NCBI RefSeq assembly: GCF_013782625.1
Contig: NZ_CP056199.1
Coordinates: 2,312,588-2,376,587 of the forward strand
Length of the DNA: 64,000 nt
Reading direction: 5' to 3'
Source of the DNA: Enterobacter sp. RHBSTW-00994
GTDB taxonomy: Bacteria > Pseudomonadota > Gammaproteobacteria > Enterobacterales > Enterobacteriaceae
Numbering within the stretch: position 1 is the first letter of the stretch; each line of letters begins with the position of its first letter. Positions 8,731 to 16,391 of this stretch are shown here, one piece after another. A program made the position numbers and the translations under genes. The notes beneath the pieces were generated by a model. It did not search any database. It was not told where the DNA came from and worked only from the letters and a program-made list of their open reading frames with translations.

Positions 8731-9588
8731 ATGATGATGACGCTTAACCGCCTTGCACTGCTGTGCGCCCTGTTCACGCCAGCGGTATTTGCCGCACCGC
8801 TCACGCTGGACACCTATAACCCACAAGAGAACGCTATTTTTGCGGTCTCCTCCACGCTGGTTTCCGGGCCGAAAGAGGCTGTTCTGTTTGACGCACAATT
8901 CAGCGTAAAAGATGGCGAAGCTCTGGTTGAGAAAATTCGTCGCAGCGGAAAGACTCTGAATAAGATCGTGATTACCTCCGGCGACCCGGATTTCTACTTT
9001 GGTCTGCAACCACTGGTGAAAGCGTTCCCGAACGCCAAAGTCGTGGCAACCCAAAATGTGGTGGATCACATTAAAGCGACCAAAGATGCCAAACTGGCAT
9101 TCTGGGGTCCGCAGATGAAAGATGGCGCGCCGACAACACTTGTCGTTCCACAGGTTATCGCTTCCACCACCTTTATGATCGATGGTGAAACCGTCAGCAT
9201 TGAACAGCCGGATAGCTATGCGGCCTATGTCTGGATCCCTTCGGCAAAAGCCATTTTAGGCGGGACGGGCGTTTCATGGGGGATTCACGTCTGGACAGCC
9301 GATACCCAAACCAAAGAGAGCCGCCAACAGTGGTTGCACACACTGGAGGCGATGGCGGCACATAAGCCTGAGCGCGTGATCCCAGGGCACTATCTTGGTA
9401 CACCTCCGACAGGCACTGGCGCTATCACCTTCACCAGCAACTATCTCCAGCAGTTCGAAAAGGCTCTGGCAGACCAGAAAGGCTCGGCAGCCGTGATTAG
9501 CACGATGAAAAAACAGTATCCCGATCTCGCAGAAGCGAGTTCGCTGGAGCTGAGTGCCAAAGTGAATACCGGCGAAATGAAGTGGTAA
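8731..9588 (+). CDS. Exported MBL-fold protein with a degenerate metal-binding motif
   Basis: 285 residues from the ATG at 8731 (AAGAGA upstream; two more ATGs follow directly). There is a clear signal peptide (LALLCALFTPAVFAAP). The fold resembles a metallo-beta-lactamase: FAVSSTLVSGPKEAVLFDAQ, then a strand-loop, then PGHYLG near the C-terminus. The zinc motif normally reads THxHxDHxxG, but here residues 82-91 are TSGDPDFYFG, so all three motif histidines are lost and the motif Asp is kept. The paralogue subgroup with DPD(F/Y)YFG exists in proteobacteria (recalled). It may bind a different metal or be a non-hydrolytic sensor. It is divergent from a LysR regulator. Confidence 0.8.
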   Translation: MMMTLNRLALLCALFTPAVFAAPLTLDTYNPQENAIFAVSSTLVSGPKEAVLFDAQFSVKDGEALVEKIRRSGKTLNKIVITSGDPDFYFGLQPLVKAFPNAKVVATQNVVDHIKATKDAKLAFWGPQMKDGAPTTLVVPQVIASTTFMIDGETVSIEQPDSYAAYVWIPSAKAILGGTGVSWGIHVWTADTQTKESRQQWLHTLEAMAAHKPERVIPGHYLGTPPTGTGAITFTSNYLQQFEKALADQKGSAAVISTMKKQYPDLAEASSLELSAKVNTGEMKW

Positions 9589-9688
9589 GCTGAAAACCTG
9601 CTAAGCTGGATGGGCAACCTAAGGGGTTACATTTCGTCCGCACATGCGGAGTGGTCCTTAAAACTATCAACAGGATTGAGGAGTAAGC

Positions 9689-9826
9689 ATGAAATCGAAC
9701 CGTAAGGCACGTCATATTCTGGGACTTAACTATAAGATTTCTAACCACAAAAAAGTGGTTATTGAAGACAACCACGAAACGGTTGTCCACCAGGCTTCAG
9801 GCAGAAGACGCCACGTAGAGAAGTAA
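9689..9826 (+). CDS. sra: Stationary-phase ribosome-associated protein Sra (S22)
   Basis: A 45-residue basic protein, same length as E. coli Sra/RpsV. It starts MKSNRKARHILGLNYKISN and ends GRRRHVEK. The start is fixed by TTGAGGAG six bases upstream of the ATG. In E. coli Sra is a 30S-associated protein made in stationary phase, next to maeA, as here. A strong rho-independent terminator follows at 9846. Confidence 0.93.
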   Translation: MKSNRKARHILGLNYKISNHKKVVIEDNHETVVHQASGRRRHVEK

Positions 9827-9845
9827 GTTTCGCGTTATGACGCAC

Positions 9846-9876
9846 AACACCATCGGCAAAACCGATGGTGTTTTTG
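9846..9876 (+). terminator. Rho-independent terminator of sra
   Basis: Perfect 11-bp stem AACACCATCGG / CCGATGGTGTT with loop CAAAA, running into a T-rich tail, 20 bases after the sra stop. Confidence 0.85.
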
Positions 9877-10002
9877 CTTATGTGTTGCGGTAATTAACAT
9901 TCAGCTCCTTTATAATACCAGCCGACCGAAACCCGTAGCACCGGCCAGAAAGATGACAAACGACAGTGCCAGGGACGGATCTTCAAAAAAAGAGTGAGTG
10001 AC

Positions 10003-11700
10003 ATGGACAACAAACCGAAACAACATCGTTCCTTATATATTCCTTATGCAGGCCCGGTTCTGCTTGAGTTTCCCCTGCTCAATAAAGGCAGCGCCTTTAG
10101 CGCCGAAGAGCGCAGCAGCTTCAACCTGCTCGGCCTGCTGCCTGAAGTGGTCGAAACCATCGAAGAACAGGCAGAACGCGCCTGGATCCAGTACCAGGGA
10201 TTCAAGACGGAGATCGATAAACACATCTATCTGCGTAACATCCAGGATACCAACGAAACCTTGTTCTATCGCCTGGTACAAAATCATCTCGAAGAGATGA
10301 TGCCGGTGATTTATACCCCGACTGTGGGCGCCGCCTGCGAACGCTTCTCCGAGATTTACCGCCGTTCCCGCGGGGTGTTTATCTCATACCAGAACCGTCA
10401 CAACATGGACGACATTCTGCAAAACGTGCCCAACCACAATATCAAAGTGATTGTGGTCACCGACGGCGAACGTATTCTGGGCCTGGGCGACCAGGGGATC
10501 GGCGGGATGGGTATCCCTATCGGTAAATTATCCCTCTATACCGCCTGTGGTGGGATCAGCCCGGCGTACACCTTGCCGGTTGTGCTGGATGTCGGCACAA
10601 ATAATCAGCAACTGCTCAATGACCCGCTTTATATGGGCTGGCGTCACCCGCGTATCACTGATGATGAGTACTACCAGTTCGTGGATGATTTTATCCAGGC
10701 GGTTAAACACCGCTGGCCGGATGTTCTGTTGCAGTTTGAAGATTTTGCGCAGAAGAACGCCATGCCATTACTGAACCGTTATCGCGATGAAATTTGTTCG
10801 TTCAACGATGATATTCAGGGCACAGCAGCCGTCACCGTCGGTACGCTGATTGCCGCCAGCCGTGCGGCTGGCAGCCAGTTGAGCTACCAGAAAATCGTCT
10901 TCCTCGGCGCAGGGTCTGCTGGTTGCGGGATCGCCGAACAAATTATTGCCCAGACCCAGCGTGAAGGGTTAAGCGAAGAGCTCGCTCGCTCGCGCGTCTT
11001 TATGGTCGATCGCTTCGGCCTGCTGACCGATGCGATGCCAAACCTGCTGCCGTTCCAGACGAAGCTGGTGCAGAAGCGCGACAACCTGAAAAACTGGGAC
11101 ACCGACAACGAAGTGCTCTCTCTGCTGGACGTGGTACGCAACGTGAAACCGGACATCCTGATCGGTGTTTCCGGGCAGACCGGGTTGTTCACTGAAGAGA
11201 TCATCCGCGAGATGCACAAACATTGCGAACGCCCTATCGTGATGCCGCTCTCCAACCCAACGTCGCGCGTGGAAGCAACGCCGCAGGACATCATTGCCTG
11301 GACTGAAGGTAACGCACTTGTCGCCACCGGTAGCCCGTTTGATCCTGTCGTCTGGAAGGAGAAAACCTACCCGATCGCCCAATGTAACAACTCCTATATC
11401 TTCCCTGGAATTGGCCTGGGTGTGATTGCCTCCGGCGCGTCACGCATTACCGATGAAATGCTGATGTCGGCAAGCGAAACGCTGGCGAAATACTCGCCTC
11501 TGGTGAATAACGGCGAAGGACTGGTACTACCGGAGCTGAAAGATATTCACAAAGTTTCGCGTGCTATCGCTTTTGCCGTGGGCAAAATGGCGCAGCAACA
11601 GGGCGTGGCGGTGAAAACCTCTGCCGATGCTCTGCAGCAAGCCATTGATGAGAACTTCTGGATGCCGGAATACCGCAGCTACCGTCGAACGTCGATTTAA
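10003..11700 (+). CDS. maeA: NAD-dependent malate dehydrogenase (oxaloacetate-decarboxylating), malic enzyme
   Basis: 565 residues from the ATG at 10003, the same length as E. coli MaeA (SfcA); a GTG nine bases earlier is an alternative. It converts malate plus NAD+ to pyruvate, CO2 and NADH in the cytoplasm. Visible are [19 protein letters not shown], the malic-enzyme N-terminal tyrosine region ([12 protein letters not shown]), the metal/substrate segment [10 protein letters not shown] with [11 protein letters not shown], the nucleotide-binding [13 protein letters not shown], and [15 protein letters not shown]. The protein is nearly colinear with the E. coli enzyme. It has its own terminator and stands between sra and the ABC-F gene. 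Confidence 0.96.
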   Translation: MDNKPKQHRSLYIPYAGPVLLEFPLLNKGSAFSAEERSSFNLLGLLPEVVETIEEQAERAWIQYQGFKTEIDKHIYLRNIQDTNETLFYRLVQNHLEEMMPVIYTPTVGAACERFSEIYRRSRGVFISYQNRHNMDDILQNVPNHNIKVIVVTDGERILGLGDQGIGGMGIPIGKLSLYTACGGISPAYTLPVVLDVGTNNQQLLNDPLYMGWRHPRITDDEYYQFVDDFIQAVKHRWPDVLLQFEDFAQKNAMPLLNRYRDEICSFNDDIQGTAAVTVGTLIAASRAAGSQLSYQKIVFLGAGSAGCGIAEQIIAQTQREGLSEELARSRVFMVDRFGLLTDAMPNLLPFQTKLVQKRDNLKNWDTDNEVLSLLDVVRNVKPDILIGVSGQTGLFTEEIIREMHKHCERPIVMPLSNPTSRVEATPQDIIAWTEGNALVATGSPFDPVVWKEKTYPIAQCNNSYIFPGIGLGVIASGASRITDEMLMSASETLAKYSPLVNNGEGLVLPELKDIHKVSRAIAFAVGKMAQQQGVAVKTSADALQQAIDENFWMPEYRSYRRTSI

Positions 11701-11706
11701 GCGCGA

Positions 11707-11732
11707 AAAAGGCAACGTAAGTTGCCTTTTTT
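11707..11732 (+). terminator. Rho-independent terminator of maeA
   Basis: Stem AAGGCAAC / GTTGCCTT around a GTAA loop, followed by six T residues, immediately after the maeA stop. Confidence 0.85.
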
Positions 11733-11807
11733 ATTGTTTGCACTCTCGCATCCTTCCGCTACACTCCTTTCATTCATTAACCTACTGAATATATAAGGAG
11801 GCCAACT

Positions 11808-11891
11808 ATGCTGTATTGTGAAATTTTCCATTTTTCACATACATTTGGTAATCGTACCCGCTCAAGCGTTATCGGTATCGTGCTGCGATAA
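11808..11891 (+). CDS. Putative 27-residue leader peptide upstream of the ABC-F gene
   Basis: A short ORF (MLYCEIFHFSHTFGNRTRSS..., ending in GIVLR) sits behind a near-consensus Shine-Dalgarno sequence (AAGGAGG, 6 bases before the ATG). That is a much stronger site than the one before the downstream ABC-F gene. Its 3' third encodes one side of a long hairpin (11859-11905), and its stop codon lies inside the other side of that hairpin. This layout is typical of ribosome-stalling attenuators. Translation is inferred from the ribosome-binding site and position only; I do not recognise the peptide. Confidence 0.55.
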   Translation: MLYCEIFHFSHTFGNRTRSSVIGIVLR

Positions 11892-11953
11892 CTTCGGCTT
11901 GAGCGAAGACACCAATCCCTGAAATCCCTTCTCTCGGGCTTACTGAGTTATCG
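11859..11953 (+). promoter_or_regulatory. Candidate attenuator structure in the ABC-F leader
   Basis: Outer arms CGCTCAAGC (11859-11867) and GCTTGAGCG (11897-11905), plus inner arms GTTATCG (11868-11874) and CGATAAC (11886-11892), form one extended stem. A second GTTATCG copy at 11947-11953 could pair with the same CGATAAC, giving a mutually exclusive fold. CGATAAC contains the leader stop codon, so a stalled ribosome would alter which fold forms. No clear poly-T terminator is seen, so control may act on translation of the ABC-F gene. Confidence 0.5.
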
Positions 11954-12007
11954 TCAGCGATGTTTGACGAGGCATTAACCTGCCTGTAACTCTTGGGTAA
12001 GCAACAA

Positions 12008-13717
12008 ATGAGCACTTTACTCACTGCACATTCTTTACGTGTTGATACGGCGTTTGGCACGCTCTTCGACGACCTCTCCTTTACGCTGAAAAAAGGCGAC
12101 CGCATTGGCCTGCTGGGCGATAACGGCTGCGGAAAAAGTACACTTCTGAAAGTCCTGGACGGCACAGATTCGCCTGCAAGCGGAACGGTGGCGCTGGCCG
12201 GACATTGCCTGATGTCCCGCGTTGAACAGCATCTGCCGGAGGCCATTTACCCGCTGACTATGCTCGATGCTGTACTGGCGCAAGTCCCCCGCACAGAGCA
12301 TGACAGTTTGCGCTGGAAGGCAGAAGCATTGCTGGCGAGCATGGGGTTCACCGCACAGGATATGGCTCTGCAATCGGCAACGCTCAGCGGCGGTCAGCAC
12401 ACCCGTCTGCTGCTGGCGAGGGCGTTAATCAGCGAGCCGGATCTGCTGCTGCTTGATGAACCCAGCAACCACCTTGATCTGCCAACCATGCTCTGGCTGG
12501 AACAGTTTTTACAGAACTGGTCCGGCAGCTTTGTGTTGGTTTCGCATGACAGGCAATTGCTGGATGCTGTCACTAACGGAAGCTGGATCTTGCGTGACAA
12601 AACGCTGCACTACTTTGCGCTCCCCTGCTCGGCGGCACGCAAGGCACTGGTTGCAAAGGATGAAAGTGATGCACAGCGCCACAAGGCGGAACAAAAGGAG
12701 ATCGATCGCGTCGCCGCCAGCGCTAAACGGCTGGCCACCTGGGGCAAGGTCTACGATAACGAAGATCTGGCCCGTAAGGCCAAGCAGATGGAAAAACAGG
12801 TTGAGCGGCTAAAGGAGAGCCAGACAGAAGTCACTACGGGCAGTCAGTGGACATTAACCCTGCGGGGCGATGCGCTACGAGCCGATCGGCTGCTGGAGAT
12901 AAGCAATCTCGCTGTACCTCCGGCTCCGGGGCTGCTCCCGCTGTTTGATGTCGATATCGCTCGACTGAAAAGCGGTGATCGGGTGGCGATTGTCGGACGC
13001 AACGGATGTGGTAAATCGTCACTGATGAAACTTATCTGGCGACAGTTCGCCCATGGAGGCTGTGCCGAAGGGCTGATCATTCATCCGCGTGTAACCCTGG
13101 GTTATTACGACCAGACACTGCACCAGTTACCGGACGACGCTTCGCTGCTGGATGCGCTGGAGCCGTTTGCACCTCATCAACAGGATCGCAAAATGGCGCT
13201 TATAAGTTCCGGTTTCCCCTGGGCGCGTCACGGGCAAAAGGTCAGTACGCTCAGTGGCGGCGAGCGCTCTCGCCTGCTGTTTGTCGGTCTTACGCTTGCC
13301 CGCTATAGCCTGTTGATGCTGGATGAACCGACCAACCACCTGGACATGGAAGGCAAAGAGGCGCTGGGTGAAACGCTGCAGCAGTTCGAGGGTGGCGTTT
13401 TGCTGGTCAGTCACGACCGACAACTGATCCACCATAGCTGCAATCGTTTCTGGCTGATTGAAGACGGGAAGCTGAGCGAATGGCACGATGCCGACGCCGT
13501 GTTTGAACGTCTGCGTGAAAGTTCGGGTCTGGCTCAACCGGTAGATGATGCGTTGCCACGGGACGAAATCCCGTCAGCGTATGACGATCTGCTGGAAAGG
13601 CTGGTTGCGCTGGAAACACTGTTGGCAGAGGATGTAGCGCGAAAACCTAAGCATCAAAAGCCACAACTTCAGGCGCAATGGCGTAAAGAAATTGAGGCAC
13701 TGGAGGCGCAACTGTAA
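12008..13717 (+). CDS. ABC-F family ATPase (ribosome-associated / antibiotic-resistance type)
   Basis: 569 residues with two complete ABC domains and no membrane segments. First domain: Walker A GDNGCGKST, signature LSGGQHTRLL, Walker B LLLLDEPSNHLDL. Second: GRNGCGKSS, LSGGERSRLL, LMLDEPTNHLDM. A charged linker (residues about 210-290, EQKEIDRVAASAKRLATWGK...) sits between them, as in ABC-F translation factors. It is not one of the usual enterobacterial EttA, Uup, YheS or YbiT by position, and its gene is preceded by a probable leader peptide and attenuator. ABC-F proteins bind the ribosomal E site and either aid translation or displace antibiotics; which applies here is unknown. The ATG at 12008 is chosen over a TTG at 11993. 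Confidence 0.85.
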   Translation: MSTLLTAHSLRVDTAFGTLFDDLSFTLKKGDRIGLLGDNGCGKSTLLKVLDGTDSPASGTVALAGHCLMSRVEQHLPEAIYPLTMLDAVLAQVPRTEHDSLRWKAEALLASMGFTAQDMALQSATLSGGQHTRLLLARALISEPDLLLLDEPSNHLDLPTMLWLEQFLQNWSGSFVLVSHDRQLLDAVTNGSWILRDKTLHYFALPCSAARKALVAKDESDAQRHKAEQKEIDRVAASAKRLATWGKVYDNEDLARKAKQMEKQVERLKESQTEVTTGSQWTLTLRGDALRADRLLEISNLAVPPAPGLLPLFDVDIARLKSGDRVAIVGRNGCGKSSLMKLIWRQFAHGGCAEGLIIHPRVTLGYYDQTLHQLPDDASLLDALEPFAPHQQDRKMALISSGFPWARHGQKVSTLSGGERSRLLFVGLTLARYSLLMLDEPTNHLDMEGKEALGETLQQFEGGVLLVSHDRQLIHHSCNRFWLIEDGKLSEWHDADAVFERLRESSGLAQPVDDALPRDEIPSAYDDLLERLVALETLLAEDVARKPKHQKPQLQAQWRKEIEALEAQL

Positions 13718-13723
13718 GTCTGT

Positions 13724-13746
13724 GCCCGGCGGAAAATCCGCCGGGC
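13724..13746. terminator. Bidirectional terminator-like hairpin between convergent genes
   Basis: Perfect stem GCCCGGCGGA / TCCGCCGGGC with an AAA loop, in the 36-base gap between the convergent ABC-F and pyrophosphatase genes. There is no long T run, so termination is inferred from position. Confidence 0.6.
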
Positions 13747-13753
13747 CAGTTTG

Positions 13754-14353
13754 CTACTGAGGGTTTTTCTCTTTCCAGGCATCCCATGCCTGTTTGATCT
13801 CCTGCTTCGCCGTCGCGGCATCATTAAAGCCACTCAGCTCCACTTTTTTGCGTCCTTCCGGAAGTTGTTTGTAGACGCGGAAGAACGACTCCAGGCGCTG
13901 GACTTCAATCTTCGGCAGGTCTTTCAACTCTTTGATATCGTCGTATGTCGGGTCGATTTTACTCGTCGGAACTGCCACAATTTTGTCGTCTTTCTCACCA
14001 CCATCCACCATCTTCAGTACACCAATCGCACGCAGTTTAATGAGTGTACCTGGCGCCATTGGCGCACGGGTGTAGAAAATCACGTCCAGTGGGTCGCCAT
14101 CACCGGCCAGCGACTGGGTCAACGAGCCGTAGTTTGCGGGATAAGCCACCGGCATCGACTGGAAACGGTCAGCAATAATAAAACCGGTTTTCGCGTCGGT
14201 CTCATATTTGATAATGCCGCCCGCCGGGATCTCCGTGACGGCGTAGAACTCTTCCGGGTTGTTTTCCGGCTGAGGGAATTCAAGGATGTTTTGCGCCTGA
14301 ACGGAAGCGGACAGAAGAACGCTGATTGCGATAAGTTTTTTCACCAGATGCAT
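13754..14353 (-). CDS. Exported family I inorganic pyrophosphatase
   Basis: 199 residues. A signal peptide (MHLVKKLIAISVLLSASVQAQ) precedes a complete family I PPase domain: the KYETD segment, IADRF, YPANYGSLTQ, and the metal-binding signature DGDPLDV at 85-91. The enzyme hydrolyses pyrophosphate to phosphate. The housekeeping Ppa is cytoplasmic with no leader, so this is a periplasmic paralogue, perhaps for phosphate scavenging. Export is predicted from the leader alone. The gene is monocistronic and convergent with the ABC-F gene. Confidence 0.88.
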   Translation of the reverse strand: MHLVKKLIAISVLLSASVQAQNILEFPQPENNPEEFYAVTEIPAGGIIKYETDAKTGFIIADRFQSMPVAYPANYGSLTQSLAGDGDPLDVIFYTRAPMAPGTLIKLRAIGVLKMVDGGEKDDKIVAVPTSKIDPTYDDIKELKDLPKIEVQRLESFFRVYKQLPEGRKKVELSGFNDAATAKQEIKQAWDAWKEKNPQ

Positions 14354-14625
14354 TGTCTTTTAACTCTTCGGTTATTAGGAAGACAACACAGTACGTTTGA
14401 CAGATGACAGACCCATGACGCTTTTTTGTCAGTTTTTATCACCCCCATTTATTAAGAGTATTAATGATTTTTTGCTGACTTATTAATCAGAAGCTAATGA
14501 AATTATTACATTTTGTTGCGCCGCCCTTGCAACACGCCGTCAAAGGATTAATCCTAAAGAAGTAAGACGTATTCTCATCCGTCTTGTTTGCTATGCAGAT
14601 GCTGACCATGAATAAGGAGAAACAT

Positions 14626-15636
14626 ATGAAGGCTGCTGTTGTAACCAAAGATCACCACGTTGATGTTACCGAGAAAACCTTGCGGGCGCTCAAACACGGT
14701 GAAGCACTCCTGACGATGGAATGCTGTGGGGTTTGCCATACCGATCTTCACGTTAAAAATGGTGATTTTGGCGATAAGACTGGGGTGATCCTGGGCCACG
14801 AAGGGATTGGCATCGTGAAAGAAATTGGGCCGGGTGTGACCTCACTGAAAGTGGGCGATCGTACCAGCGTAGCCTGGTTCTTCGAAGGCTGTGGCCACTG
14901 CGAATACTGTAACACCGGAAATGAAACACTCTGCCGCGATGTTAAAAATGCGGGTTATACCGTTGACGGCGGCATGGCGCAAGAGTGCATCGTGACGGCG
15001 GATTATGCAGTGAAAGTGCCTGACGGTCTGGATTCCGCCGCCGCCAGTAGCATCACCTGCGCGGGTGTTACCACCTACAAAGCCGTGAAAATTTCCTATA
15101 TCAAACCCGGACAATGGATTGCCATTTATGGTCTGGGCGGTCTGGGTAACCTGGCGCTGCAGTACGCCAAAAACGTCTTTAACGCGAAAGTGATTGCTGT
15201 TGATGTGAATGATGAACAGCTGAAACTGGCCGCCAGCATGGGTGCTGATTTAACCGTAAATTCCCGCAGCGAAGATGCCGCGAAAGTCATTCAGGAGAAA
15301 ACCGGTGGCGCGCATGCCGCAGTGGTCACTGCGGTGGCAAAAGCGGCGTTTAACTCAGCCGTCGATGCTGTGCGTGCAGGTGGCCGTGTGGTGGCCGTCG
15401 GTCTGCCGCCAGAAGCGATGAGCCTGGATATTCCACGTCTGGTTCTGGATGGTATCCAGGTTGTGGGTTCCCTGGTGGGTACGCGTCAGGATCTGCTGGA
15501 AGCCTTCCAGTTCGCAGCTGAAGGTAAGGTTGTACCGAAAGTCACGCTGCGACCGCTGGAAGATATCAACGCCATTTTCAAAGAGATGGAACAGGGCCAG
15601 ATCCGTGGCCGTATGGTGATTGATTTACGCTCGTAA
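14626..15636 (+). CDS. adhP: Alcohol dehydrogenase, propanol-preferring
   Basis: 336 residues from the ATG at 14626 (AAGGAG upstream), matching E. coli AdhP in length. It has the catalytic zinc motif [16 protein letters not shown], the structural zinc loop [15 protein letters not shown], and the NAD fold [14 protein letters not shown]. The enzyme interconverts short-chain alcohols and aldehydes with NAD(H). In E. coli it neighbours maeA and the fdn operon, as it does here with insertions between. A hairpin follows at 15645. Confidence 0.94.
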   Translation: MKAAVVTKDHHVDVTEKTLRALKHGEALLTMECCGVCHTDLHVKNGDFGDKTGVILGHEGIGIVKEIGPGVTSLKVGDRTSVAWFFEGCGHCEYCNTGNETLCRDVKNAGYTVDGGMAQECIVTADYAVKVPDGLDSAAASSITCAGVTTYKAVKISYIKPGQWIAIYGLGGLGNLALQYAKNVFNAKVIAVDVNDEQLKLAASMGADLTVNSRSEDAAKVIQEKTGGAHAAVVTAVAKAAFNSAVDAVRAGGRVVAVGLPPEAMSLDIPRLVLDGIQVVGSLVGTRQDLLEAFQFAAEGKVVPKVTLRPLEDINAIFKEMEQGQIRGRMVIDLRS

Positions 15637-15644
15637 GCCATCGC

Positions 15645-15673
15645 CACGCCCTCTCCCTGGCTGAGAGGGCGTG
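15645..15673. terminator. Hairpin between convergent adhP and Rrf2 genes
   Basis: Perfect 11-bp stem CACGCCCTCTC / GAGAGGGCGTG with a 7-base loop. It lacks a clear T tract. The CCCTCTC/GAGAGGG core recurs at 61225, so this may be a REP-like palindromic unit used as a terminator. Confidence 0.5.
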
Positions 15674-15683
15674 AGTTAAAGAA

Positions 15684-16193
15684 TCAGGACGCATTTCGTC
15701 GGTCTGAAATCCACTCCTGAACTTCAATCTGAAAGGTATCAGGCGCTTTGCGATACATTTTGCGTGCCAGATCGAGGATCGTGTGTCGGGCCAGCTCCTC
15801 TTCCATACGTTGCTGCGCACTATCCATTACGGAGCGAACTCCGCACGGACCGTCGCATACCCAACCCGGAGGGGTTTCATCAAACACCGCCAGACGCTGA
15901 CGCACTTCTCGGCACTCAAACATATTTTTCTCGCCATCAATCGCGTGCGCTACATCCAGCACGGAGATCAGCTCGGCAGGACGCGCCAGCTTAAATCCCC
16001 CCCCCTTGCCTTCCGTACTGGTAACCAGCCCGGCACGTGACAAACGCGTGAAAATTTTCCCCAGGTAGTCATAAGGTACGCCCTGTAAGGCCGCCATCTC
16101 CCGGACACTCATCTCACGTTCGTTGCCTTTCGCATCCACCATACACATCAGGCTATGAATGCCATATTCCACGCCGGAACTGTAAAAAGCCAT
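15684..16193 (-). CDS. Rrf2-family transcriptional regulator, probably Fe-S containing
   Basis: 169 residues. The winged-helix DNA-binding domain is at about 1-75 (YGIHSLMCMVD, MSVREMAALQGVPYDYLGKIFTRLSRAGLVTS, GKGGGFKLAR). Three cysteines follow at 94, 113 and 117 (FECREV, WVCDGPCG), the spacing region where IscR, NsrR and RsrR bind an Fe-S cluster. It is divergent from the flavoprotein at 16392, and the spacer has a perfect 22-bp palindrome that is probably its operator. It would therefore sense redox state, nitric oxide or iron and control the flavoprotein and itself. Confidence 0.88.
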   Translation of the reverse strand: MAFYSSGVEYGIHSLMCMVDAKGNEREMSVREMAALQGVPYDYLGKIFTRLSRAGLVTSTEGKGGGFKLARPAELISVLDVAHAIDGEKNMFECREVRQRLAVFDETPPGWVCDGPCGVRSVMDSAQQRMEEELARHTILDLARKMYRKAPDTFQIEVQEWISDRRNAS

Positions 16194-16317
16194 GTTTAAC
16201 TCCGAGGTTAATAATCCAGGTCATTATAGCCTTGAGGATGAGCATAAAACAGCCCGGAGTTCATGATTCCAGTAACTACCTGCTTTTCGACGCTTTAATT
16301 TTTAACTCAGAAAAAAG

Positions 16318-16339
16318 TTGTCGCAGTTAACTGCGACAA
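16318..16339. promoter_or_regulatory. Perfect 22-bp palindrome, candidate Rrf2 operator
   Basis: Half site TTGTCGCAGTT followed directly by its exact reverse complement AACTGCGACAA. It is centred between the divergent Rrf2 and flavoprotein genes, 52 bases before the flavoprotein ATG. A partial half site (TTGCAGTTA) follows within 20 bases. Binding is inferred. Confidence 0.65.
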
Positions 16340-16391
16340 GTATAGTTGCAGTTATGTCAGGCACGCAGTCTGATGACCAAAAGGATCGAAA

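Noticed and set aside
8625-8813. 63-codon N-terminal extension of the LysR gene
   Set aside because: It overlaps the divergent MBL-fold gene and the operator-like dyad and has no LysR homology; the HTH begins right after the ATG at 8624.
13751-14407. Plus-strand ORF of 218 codons over the pyrophosphatase gene
   Set aside because: It lies opposite the complete PPase with signal peptide and DGDPLD motif; no ribosome-binding site or domain was seen.
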